DNA of 9,331 bases, from the NCBI GenBank assembly GCA_040755335.1, contig JBFMAU010000319.1:1-9331 (forward strand), given 5' to 3'. Origin of the DNA: UBA7656 sp040755335. Its GTDB lineage: Bacteria > Acidobacteriota > Blastocatellia > UBA7656. Below are positions 1-6,195 of this stretch, one piece after another. The notes under the pieces were generated by a model. It ran no database searches. It was not told the DNA's origin and worked only from the letters and a program-made list of their open reading frames with translations. A program made the translations under genes and the position numbers. Position 1 is the stretch's first letter; the number at the start of each line of letters is the position of its first letter.

Positions 1-16
1 GAAGATTCGTAAAGTC

Positions 17-25
17 ATTCATCAC
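17..25. repeat. Left 9-bp target-site duplication of the MITE-like element
   Basis: The sequence ATTCATCAC directly abuts the left terminal inverted repeat. An identical copy abuts the right terminal inverted repeat at 204-212. Perfect 9-bp direct repeats exactly at both element edges are the mark left by transposition. Seen directly in the sequence. Confidence 0.78.
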
Positions 26-95
26 GTAATCCCTCAGTTATGGGAGGGAGTAAGCTTGGATATCAGAGGCGGGCTTTCTCGATCCCCTTTGGAGT

Positions 96-118
96 GCGGT
101 GACTCGTCACCGCTTTTG
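96..118 (+). terminator. Possible plus-strand intrinsic terminator inside the element
   Basis: A GC-rich 7-8 bp stem, GCGGTGA/TCACCGC with a CTCG loop, is followed directly by TTTTG. The T-run is short, so efficiency is uncertain. It would stop transcription entering from the left, toward the 3' end of the phosphatase gene. Confidence 0.35.
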
Positions 119-119
119 C

Positions 120-149
120 TTCAAAACAAAAGCTGCGACTTGTCGCAGC
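120..149 (-). terminator. Possible intrinsic terminator of the phosphatase gene
   Basis: Read on the minus strand, the stem GCTGCGA/TCGCAGC with loop CAAG is followed by TTTTGTTTTG. This has the shape of a rho-independent terminator and lies about 60 nt past the phosphatase stop codon. It is carried by the MITE-like element, so the gene may have gained its terminator from the insertion. Function is inferred. Confidence 0.45.
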
Positions 150-203
150 ACTCCAAAATCTATGCTTCCCCATCGATTGTTCCGCCCATAACTGAGGCAT
201 TAC

Positions 204-212
204 ATTCATCAC
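204..212. repeat. Right 9-bp target-site duplication of the MITE-like element
   Basis: This is a second perfect copy of ATTCATCAC, directly next to the right inverted-repeat end. On the minus strand it reads GTGATGAAT and contains the phosphatase TGA stop codon (211-209), so the element landed at the very end of the gene without damaging it. Confidence 0.78.
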
Positions 213-2884
213 TTCACCCTCATCACTACAAGCGTCAAATCGTCGTGCTGCGGAGTGTCTCCGCACCATTCCCGCACGCTGCTGACTATCTTCTCCGTCA
301 ACTGATACACCGATAAATGCGCCGACTCCGTGATTATCTTCTTCAACTTCTGCTCGCCGAATTCCACGCCATCATCGTTGAGAGCTTCCGTCACGCCATC
401 CGTATAAGCCACGAGCATATCGCCGCTGTTCATCTGAATCTCTTCCTGTTCGTAAGCGCACTTGGCCAATGCCCCCAGCACAGGCCCGCCCGTAGTCAGA
501 TACCCTATCCGCGAATCCCCGTCTGTCAGTTCGCTTTCGTCAGTGGAAACAGCCGCCGCTCTGGCTCTCGTCGCGGGCGCGGCTCTCATCAGCATCGGCG
601 GATTGTGTCCCGCGTTCACATAAGTCAACAATCTTGTGTCTTCGGCGAATTGGGCGAAGAAAAATGTCGCGTAGCTGTTCGCGTCCGTCGAAATGTGAAG
701 CAGATGATTCATCGCCGCAACCAGATCGGTAAGCCTGCCGTTTACGGTCGGAGCATGGCTGCGCAGCGATGCCTGAACAGTAGACATCAACAACGCCGCT
801 GAAATCCCTTTGCCCGCAACATCAGCCACCGCGATTCCTATCTTGCCCTGATCGAGCAGCAGAAAATCGTAGTAATCGCCTCCCACTCCGCGAGCCGGGT
901 GGCATACACCCGCAAGCTCAAGACAACTCATCTCAGGCGGGCATTCGGGAAACAAACGACGTTGAACCGTCGCCGCAATCTCCACCTCATGACGGAGCAT
1001 CTCCTCTTCAGCTATCACGCGAATCAATTCCGCGTTGTGAAGCGCAAAGGCCATCTGACCCGCCACGGCCATCAACAACTGCTTGTCGTCATACGAGAAG
1101 GGCAAATCTCCCAGCCTGCGTCCGAGCGAGACAATAGCGATAAGCTCGTCGCTCGTCGCAACGGGGATCAACAACGCCGAGCGCACACGGCGAAGCGTTT
1201 GAACTTCGCGCTTGCGCGATTCATTAGTCACAAGTTCGGTCACTATCATCTCGTGCATCCACGAATCAGGCTCGTCGAAATCCAGCACGAGCGGATGCGC
1301 CGCGCGCTTGAGCTTCTCGACTACTATGCCATCAGGCGGGATACGCAAAGAGCGGTCTATATCGGAAGACGACGCGCCGTCTTCGCTCATGCGCGACGAG
1401 ATGGCGCAGCGATAATTGCTCGTCGTGCGGTCAAGCAGAAAGACCGTGACGTTTTCCGCATACAGCGCGTCCTGAATTCTGGCGACTGTCGTTTCAAGCA
1501 ACTGCGGAATCGCGCTCACTGTGCGAAGCTCGCGCCCCAACTCCGAAAGCACATGCTGCGCGTCATAAGCTTCGCGGAAAAATTTTCTATCTATCAGAGG
1601 CATCACCCGCTGATTGAGCAGAGTGAGCAAGCCGATTGAAAGCGCAGTGACGATCATCGTCACAACTATGTCGGCCCGCGCGCCCAATCGGTCAATGGCC
1701 TCCATGCGGCTGCCTGTGAGCAGAAAACTCAACACGGCGAAAACCACCAATGCCTGAACGAAGACGAATCCGCGCGAGACGAGAAGGTAACGCGCGCTGC
1801 GCCGGAGCAGTATTCGCGCTGGTATGACCTGATGGCGGATGATCGAATAGGCGAAAGAGAGCGGAAAGAGCGGAAATGAAAACATCGCTATCGAGGCCAG
1901 CCATCGCGCAAGCGTCGGATTCGTTTCCGGCAGATTGAAGACGAAGGCCAGTCCTATGACCATGAAGATGGGCAGAAATCCTGCGATAGTTCCCGCAACG
2001 ACGACCCTCATCTTTCTTCGCGACGCAAGGCCCGCCTGTCGATAATTGATGAGCAGAGTCAAAAGCCCCGCTGCGATATACGACACGCACAGCACCAGAC
2101 TGATAACCCTCAATGGTCGCGTCTTTTCAATATAGGCGATCATCTGATCGGGCGAGACTGCATTGAGCGCGTTGAGTATGGAAAAGTAAGGAAAGATCGT
2201 CAGCAGATGAGGCGCGTAAAGATAAAGCTCAAGTTTAGGAAAACGCTTCAGTATCGGAGACGGTTCAGGAAACGTCAGAAAGAAGTGAAAGAAGATGGGC
2301 CATAAAAAAAGCGAGACTATCTGCACGATCAGCATCACGCCCACAAGCCACCACTGAGCGTCTTCGAAGGCGGGAGCCGTCGCGCTCAAACCGCCGATGA
2401 ACATTCCGAACATCAGGGCCAGAAGCAGCGCCTGCTTGTCATAAGGTTTGAGCAGGAAGACCGAAACTCCAACGAGCAGAAAAATGCTCGGAATGATCAA
2501 GCCTCTCGATCCCATCAGCGTCCAGTTGACAAGCGGGATGGCGCGCGTCTCAAGCACAAACGGCATTCGCGCCCCGTTGCGACGTATTTCTATAGTGTAG
2601 GGCTGATTGGGCGGTATGTCGCGAAAGACTTTAGTGAAGTTGAAGGCGTAGCGAAGAGGCTGACCATTGATCGAGAGGATTTCATCGCCCACACGCAAAG
2701 GAATCGGAGGCTCAGATGGTTCGACCTCGACTATGATGGGGCGGTTTGCTATCTGATACGGATACCATCCCGGATCGCTCTCCATTCTCAGCAACGCCAC
2801 AACCTGAATGAGGCTCGCTCCGGTGTAGATGAACAGCAACCCGAAGAAGGTCGCGCCCAAAAGCATTTGAAGTTGCTTCTTCAT
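209..2884 (-). CDS. Membrane-anchored SpoIIE/PP2C-type serine phosphatase with PDZ and GAF domains
   Basis: An 891-residue signalling phosphatase, RsbU-like in its catalytic part, expected to dephosphorylate a phosphoserine partner such as an anti-sigma-factor antagonist. One N-terminal membrane segment (about 5-30) is followed by a PDZ-like domain (about 45-112, with LRVGDEILSINGQPL). A block of hydrophobic segments follows (about 125-425), then a GAF-like domain (about 445-620), a short helical linker with EIAATVQRRLFP (635-646), and the phosphatase domain (about 655-890). The metal-binding acidic positions are all present: GVGGDYYDF (D670), VADVAGKG (D688), YTDG (D829) and HDD (D881, D882). 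NAGHNPP is also kept, so the enzyme should be active. The ATG start leads straight into the first membrane segment; the ribosome binding site is weak. No partner STAS protein, switch kinase or sigma factor lies nearby, so the target is unknown. The role of the PDZ and GAF domains in sensing is inferred. Confidence 0.93.
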   Translation of the reverse strand: MKKQLQMLLGATFFGLLFIYTGASLIQVVALLRMESDPGWYPYQIANRPIIVEVEPSEPPIPLRVGDEILSINGQPLRYAFNFTKVFRDIPPNQPYTIEIRRNGARMPFVLETRAIPLVNWTLMGSRGLIIPSIFLLVGVSVFLLKPYDKQALLLALMFGMFIGGLSATAPAFEDAQWWLVGVMLIVQIVSLFLWPIFFHFFLTFPEPSPILKRFPKLELYLYAPHLLTIFPYFSILNALNAVSPDQMIAYIEKTRPLRVISLVLCVSYIAAGLLTLLINYRQAGLASRRKMRVVVAGTIAGFLPIFMVIGLAFVFNLPETNPTLARWLASIAMFSFPLFPLSFAYSIIRHQVIPARILLRRSARYLLVSRGFVFVQALVVFAVLSFLLTGSRMEAIDRLGARADIVVTMIVTALSIGLLTLLNQRVMPLIDRKFFREAYDAQHVLSELGRELRTVSAIPQLLETTVARIQDALYAENVTVFLLDRTTSNYRCAISSRMSEDGASSSDIDRSLRIPPDGIVVEKLKRAAHPLVLDFDEPDSWMHEMIVTELVTNESRKREVQTLRRVRSALLIPVATSDELIAIVSLGRRLGDLPFSYDDKQLLMAVAGQMAFALHNAELIRVIAEEEMLRHEVEIAATVQRRLFPECPPEMSCLELAGVCHPARGVGGDYYDFLLLDQGKIGIAVADVAGKGISAALLMSTVQASLRSHAPTVNGRLTDLVAAMNHLLHISTDANSYATFFFAQFAEDTRLLTYVNAGHNPPMLMRAAPATRARAAAVSTDESELTDGDSRIGYLTTGGPVLGALAKCAYEQEEIQMNSGDMLVAYTDGVTEALNDDGVEFGEQKLKKIITESAHLSVYQLTEKIVSSVREWCGDTPQHDDLTLVVMRVK

Positions 2885-3077
2885 ATCTTCGATCCGAGGG
2901 CATTACTATACCACAAGCGAAAAGAACGATTTAGCTCTGCCACATCGATTATAACGATTGATTTCTCGAACAGGGTTCAAGTCATTAGCGATCATCCGCC
3001 GTCGCTTGTCTCAAGCGGGCCAGCCTGTGGTATTTTATGGGTTCCTTTTGATCGAAACTTTTTTCGTGGAGGCTACC
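2885..3077. promoter_or_regulatory. Divergent promoter region between phosphatase and peptidase genes
   Basis: Two genes point away from this 193-bp gap, so it must hold both promoters. For the minus strand a perfect TATAAT lies at 2953-2948 and a TATAGT at 2910-2905, neither with a convincing -35 box at normal spacing. For the plus strand TATTTT (3031-3036) with TTGTCT (3006-3011, 19-bp spacer) is a weak match. A 6-bp dyad, CGCTTG-TCT-CAAGCG (3003-3017), overlaps that -35 candidate and could be an operator or chance. The individual boxes are guesses; the location of a divergent control region is well supported by gene layout. Confidence 0.45.
3068..3072 (+). promoter_or_regulatory. Ribosome binding site that fixes the peptidase TTG start
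   Basis: GGAGG lies 5 bases before the TTG at 3078. No ATG is found near this point in the reading frame, and the possible upstream start at 2958 has no comparable site and would add 40 residues that look like translated promoter sequence. Confidence 0.7.
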
Positions 3078-4268
3078 TTGATCGACAAAATTCAACAATC
3101 GCTTGCAGAGTCCAATCTCGACGGATGGTTGTTCTACAGCTTTCGCGGAAGCGATCCCATCGCGGCCAACATATTAGGCACGGGCGGCGAGGGACATATC
3201 GCCACCCGCCGATGGTATTACTTCATCCCGCGCGAGGGCGAACCCACAAAACTCGTTCACTCAATCGAAAGAGATACACTCGATCATCTGCCCGGTAAAA
3301 AACTCATCTACCTGCCGTGGCAACAGCTTCACTCGCTTCTGAAAAACACGCTCACGGAACACTCCGCTTCGCCGCGCGTCGCTATGCAGTATTCTCCCGG
3401 CGCAGCTATCCCGTACCTCTCCCGCGTCGATGCAGGCACGATAGAACTCATCCGCTCGTTCGGCGTCGAGATAGTCTCTTCGGCCAACCTCGTTCAGCAA
3501 TTCGAGTCGGCATGGAACCCGGAACAACTCTCTATGCACGAAGAATCGGCGCGCGGACTTTACGCAAGCGTCCATCTGGCATTTGCTGAAATCGGTCGCC
3601 GAATCAAAGAAGGCATACCGACTACGGAATACGACATTCAGCAATTCATCATGGGATGCTTCGCTGATCGCGGCATGATAACGCGCGATCCTCCCATAGT
3701 CGCCGTCAACCGAAACAGCGCGATGCCTCACTACGAGCCTACTCCTCACCGTCATTCGCCTATTCACAAAGATGATTTCGTGCTGATCGATCTATGGGCC
3801 AAACTCGATAAGCCCAACTCGGTTTATGCCGACATCACATGGACTTCGTTCGTGGGTGAAGCCATCCCCGAAGATGTCAACCGGATTTTCACCGTCGTGC
3901 GCGACGCGCGCGACGCGGCGACAAATTTCGTCAAAGAAAACTTCGTCGCAGGCCGCGCCGTCTACGGATGGCAGGTCGATGATGTCTGTCGCGCAGTCAT
4001 AGTCGACGCAGGCTATGGCGATTATTTCATTCACCGGACGGGCCACAACATTCACACGGAAGTTCACGGCAACGGGGCGAATATCGATAACCTTGAGACG
4101 AAAGACGAGCGCGTGCTGATTCCTCGAACCTGCTTTTCAATCGAGCCGGGTATTTATCTCGAAGGCAAATTCGGCGTGCGCAGCGAAATCGATGTCTACG
4201 TCAGCGACCGCGAAGCGAGGGTGACGGGCGGCGAGCCTCAGCGCGAAGTTGTGGCTATTCTCAGGTGA
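3078..4268 (+). CDS. M24-family metallopeptidase (Xaa-Pro aminopeptidase/dipeptidase-like)
   Basis: A predicted cytoplasmic peptidase of 396 residues that would remove residues next to proline from peptides. An N-terminal creatinase-like domain (about 1-145) precedes the pita-bread catalytic domain (about 150-396). All five metal ligands of the family are visible: D238 (VLIDLWAK), D252 (YADITWTSF), H323 (HRTGHNIHTEVHG), E356 (FSIEPGIY) and E370 (VRSEIDVY), so a two-metal site should form. No signal peptide is seen. The TTG start is chosen because GGAGG stands 5 nt upstream and the protein begins with a family-like helix (IDKIQQSLAESNLDGWLFY). The LIDLWAK variant, with W where many members have G, belongs to an M24 subgroup whose exact substrate cannot be named. 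The gene stands alone, divergent from the phosphatase and separated from the next operon by a repeat-rich gap. Confidence 0.9.
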   Translation: MIDKIQQSLAESNLDGWLFYSFRGSDPIAANILGTGGEGHIATRRWYYFIPREGEPTKLVHSIERDTLDHLPGKKLIYLPWQQLHSLLKNTLTEHSASPRVAMQYSPGAAIPYLSRVDAGTIELIRSFGVEIVSSANLVQQFESAWNPEQLSMHEESARGLYASVHLAFAEIGRRIKEGIPTTEYDIQQFIMGCFADRGMITRDPPIVAVNRNSAMPHYEPTPHRHSPIHKDDFVLIDLWAKLDKPNSVYADITWTSFVGEAIPEDVNRIFTVVRDARDAATNFVKENFVAGRAVYGWQVDDVCRAVIVDAGYGDYFIHRTGHNIHTEVHGNGANIDNLETKDERVLIPRTCFSIEPGIYLEGKFGVRSEIDVYVSDREARVTGGEPQREVVAILR

Positions 4269-4278
4269 TGAATGTCGA

Positions 4279-4295
4279 GCAGGCTGCCAGCCTGC
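4279..4295. repeat. Small palindrome, AGGCTG/CAGCCT type
   Basis: GCAGGCTG and CAGCCTGC (4279-4286, 4288-4295) form a perfect 8-bp inverted repeat around one base, starting 11 nt after the peptidase stop codon. There is no T-run after it, so it is not a classic intrinsic terminator, though it may protect the 3' end of the transcript. It is related in sequence to the palindrome at 4503-4523. Confidence 0.6.
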
Positions 4296-4354
4296 GGAGT
4301 TCCCGGATTGGAAGTGATGAAATAGCAATGAACGGGTCTACTATGAAGTGTTCT

Positions 4355-4444
4355 TTCACCGCAGAGACGCAGAGATCGCTGAGTTGACGCAGAGAAGAAA
4401 AAAACTCTGCGCTCGCTCTGCGTCCTCCGCGCCTCTGCTGTGAA
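4355..4444. repeat. 90-bp CGCAGAG-type inverted repeat element
   Basis: The ends TTCAC (4355-4359) and GTGAA (4440-4444) are complementary. Three copies of CGCAGAG occur in the left arm (4360-4366, 4368-4374, 4388-4394) and two of its complement CTCTGCG in the right arm (4405-4411, 4416-4422). The innermost pair closes on the A-rich loop AAGAAAAAAA (4395-4404). It has no coding capacity. I recall similar ACCGCAGAGACGCAGAG elements dispersed in many environmental bacterial genomes; no clear target duplication is seen here. It lies between two same-strand genes and may end or attenuate transcription. Confidence 0.7.
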
Positions 4445-4502
4445 TTTCACTCAAACAGTAGGGCCTCACTTTTTTATCACCGCTCCCGGATTTTCAGGCT
4501 TT

Positions 4503-4523
4503 GAACAGGCTGGCGGCCTGTTC
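4503..4523. repeat. Palindrome directly before the glycosyltransferase start codon
   Basis: GAACAGGC (4503-4510) and GCCTGTTC (4516-4523) form an 8-bp perfect stem with a 5-nt loop. The ATG at 4525 follows one base later, so the hairpin occupies the place where a ribosome binding site would lie. Whether it lowers translation, or shows that the true start is the ATG at 4543, cannot be decided from sequence alone. Confidence 0.6.
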
Positions 4524-4524
4524 T

Positions 4525-6195
4525 ATGTCAACGTCCTCGCTAATGAATTCCTTGCCTCTTTCAACACGCGCGCTGCTCGTTGTTTGCTTCCTTGCAGCAG
4601 CGCCATACTTTTTAGGACTGGGCGCGTCGTCGCTCTGGGATTCCAACGAGGCTTTCTATGCGGAAACTCCTCGCGTGATGATCGAAAGCGGCGATTACCT
4701 CAGCCCCTCTTTCAACGGCAATCCGCGATTCAACAAACCGCCGCTGAGTTACTGGATAGTCGCCTCGTTCTATCATCTGTTCGGCGTGTCCGAAGCTGCA
4801 GAGCGACTGGCCATTGCGATGGGGGCCATCGCGCTCATCGCATCGATTTTCGTCATAGGCAAAACGGTTTACACGGTCGAGGCCGGACTCTTCGCTGCGA
4901 TGGCACTGGCCGCGTCGCCGCGATTTCTGATGTTTTCGCGAAGGATCATGATCGATGTCTATCTCGCCCTGTTTATGTCGCTCACGCTGATGTTTTTTCT
5001 GCTGGCCGAAAAGCATCCGCAACGCCGCCGCGTTTACCTCGCGCTGATGTACGCATCCGCAGGGCTTGGCGTGATGACCAAAGGCCCTGTCGCCATCTTG
5101 CTTCCCGCGCTTGCTTTTTTGATTTATCTCGCGGCTTTCAAAAAACTCTCGCGCCTCCGGGAGATGATGCTGCCTCTGGGAGCGTTGATAGTCGCGCTGA
5201 TAGTTTTGCCGTGGTATGTGGCCGTCTACAAAACGCACGGATGGGGCTACATCGAATCGTTCATCATCAGAGACAACCTCTCGCGATTTGCCGAACCCAC
5301 CTGGGGGCCGCGTCGAGGAGTTTTCTTCTATCTTCCGGTTATCATAGGCGATCTGTTTCCGTGGTCGATTTTTTTTATCGCCTCCGCGTGGCTCACTATC
5401 AAACAGAAATTCAGACCCGATGACGAAAGTCGACCGCAGGGCGCGCTGCTCGGAATATGGGCGGCGGTGATAGTGATTTTCTTTTCCCTGTCGAGAAACA
5501 AGGAAGACCTCTACATCCTTCCCGCTTACGCCGCTGTATCGGCCATCATCGGCGGACTGCTCGCCCGTCGGATCGAGCGAAGACGGCTTGTGCAAACAGC
5601 GACCGCGATCTTAGCCGCGCTCATTGCAATCATCGGAGCAGCGATTATTTATTTATTCAATCCTTCCTCATCGCCGTTACGACTCGCGGGAGCTATTGCG
5701 GTAGGCGCAGTGTTGTCGGCAGGCGGAGTGACGGCCCTCGCTTTGACGGTTTTCAAAAAAGATTTCGCGGCTGTTGCGACGACTGCGATTTCGATGATAG
5801 TCGCCAATTATTTTTTCGCGCTCGCCGCGCTTCCGGACTTTGAAAAATTCAAGCCCGCGCGCCAGTTTTCAGAGATCATAAAAAGCCGCGCCGGGGGCGA
5901 CGCTCTCGCGGGTTATTACAAGCTGGCTTCGCCCAGCATGGCGTTTTATCTGCGGCGGCCCGTGTTTGAATACTACAGGGAAGAAGAACTCATCGCGGCT
6001 TTCGCTTCCGGGAAGGATGTTTATTGTTTGATGACCGAGGAGGACTATTTTCGAGTGAAAGCGGCTTTGCCTGAAAGTTATGTTCTTGCCACCTGTCCAT
6101 TGTTTCAAGTAAAGTTGAAAAGCATTTTTGAGAGAAAGGAACTCCCGCAAGCTGTGCTTGTTTCCAACAGGGATTCATCCAGCGACAGAAAATGA
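4525..6195 (+). CDS. GT39-family (ArnT/PMT-like) integral membrane glycosyltransferase
   Basis: A polytopic membrane protein of 556 residues, expected to take a sugar from a polyprenyl-phosphate donor and add it to a lipid or protein acceptor on the outer face of the cytoplasmic membrane. The first membrane segment (about 16-33) leads into a loop with WDSNEAFYAETPR, where D39 and E42 stand at the place of the family's catalytic acidic pair. FNKPPLSYW (69-77), TKGP (185-188), PWY (229-231) and RDNLSRF (249-255) are other GT39-like marks, followed by more membrane segments and a soluble C-terminal part (from about 435). The start is uncertain: ATG 4525, ATG 4543 and TTG 4501 are in frame and none has a good ribosome binding site; 4525 is a compromise. 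It overlaps the next gene by 4 nt (ATGA), which suggests coupled translation. The sugar and acceptor are unknown. Confidence 0.87.
   Translation: MSTSSLMNSLPLSTRALLVVCFLAAAPYFLGLGASSLWDSNEAFYAETPRVMIESGDYLSPSFNGNPRFNKPPLSYWIVASFYHLFGVSEAAERLAIAMGAIALIASIFVIGKTVYTVEAGLFAAMALAASPRFLMFSRRIMIDVYLALFMSLTLMFFLLAEKHPQRRRVYLALMYASAGLGVMTKGPVAILLPALAFLIYLAAFKKLSRLREMMLPLGALIVALIVLPWYVAVYKTHGWGYIESFIIRDNLSRFAEPTWGPRRGVFFYLPVIIGDLFPWSIFFIASAWLTIKQKFRPDDESRPQGALLGIWAAVIVIFFSLSRNKEDLYILPAYAAVSAIIGGLLARRIERRRLVQTATAILAALIAIIGAAIIYLFNPSSSPLRLAGAIAVGAVLSAGGVTALALTVFKKDFAAVATTAISMIVANYFFALAALPDFEKFKPARQFSEIIKSRAGGDALAGYYKLASPSMAFYLRRPVFEYYREEELIAAFASGKDVYCLMTEEDYFRVKAALPESYVLATCPLFQVKLKSIFERKELPQAVLVSNRDSSSDRK

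Larger units (their letters stand above)
88..157. repeat. Nested inverted repeat (cruciform) in the core of the element
   Basis: The outer arms TTTGGAGTGC (88-97) and GCACTCCAAA (148-157) pair perfectly, and so do the inner CTTTTG (113-118) and CAAAAG (127-132). Between them each half forms its own hairpin: GCGGTGAC/GTCACCGC at 96-113 and GCTGCGAC/GTCGCAGC at 132-149. The two small hairpins differ in sequence but each keeps its own pairing, so the structure itself may be under selection. The GGAGTGCGGTGAC type resembles dispersed hairpin repeats that I recall from Acidobacteriota genomes; that part is recollection, not shown here. Confidence 0.75.
26..203. mobile_element. Non-autonomous MITE-like element, 178 bp, with terminal inverted repeats
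   Basis: The ends at 26-47 and 182-203 are inverted repeats that match at 20 of 22 positions. They share the 13-bp core CCTCAGTTATGGG (32-44, and as its complement at 185-197) and the outer GTAAT/ATTAC. Each end is immediately bordered by the same 9-mer ATTCATCAC, which is what a target-site duplication looks like. There is no transposase-sized ORF inside, so the element would need a transposase supplied elsewhere. Its centre (88-157) is a large nested inverted repeat. The right end sits 5 bp beyond the stop codon of the phosphatase gene. A 9-bp duplication occurs in several IS families (for example IS1 and some IS4 members), so the parent family cannot be named from this alone. The alternative, a chance repeat, is unlikely given TIRs and direct repeats in exact register. 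Confidence 0.75.

Noticed and set aside
249..265. TGCGGAG/CTCCGCA hairpin near the end of the phosphatase gene
   Set aside because: It lies in coding sequence for the conserved C-terminal region just before the HDD motif, and no T-run follows; it is best explained by codon content.
2958..3077. 40-residue N-terminal extension of the peptidase from an ATG at 2958
   Set aside because: It runs through the promoter and ribosome-binding region, while the TTG at 3078 has GGAGG at 5 nt spacing and starts where the family fold begins.
4360..4422. Repeated CGCAGAG units considered as a CRISPR array
   Set aside because: The units are 7 bp, irregularly spaced and arranged as an inverted repeat; there are no spacers of constant length.
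4354..4450. TTTCAC at both edges of the CGCAGAG element as a target duplication
   Set aside because: The left copy overlaps the inverted-repeat arm itself and the right copy lies partly outside it, so the register does not fit a duplication.
4440..5423. Plus-strand open frame overlapping the start of the glycosyltransferase gene
   Set aside because: It is an arginine-rich, low-complexity out-of-frame reading, while the other frame shows GT39 motifs.
4612..5595. Long minus-strand open frame opposite the glycosyltransferase gene
   Set aside because: The product is rich in Arg, Asp and His with no membrane or domain pattern; it is the complement of a strongly supported membrane-protein gene.
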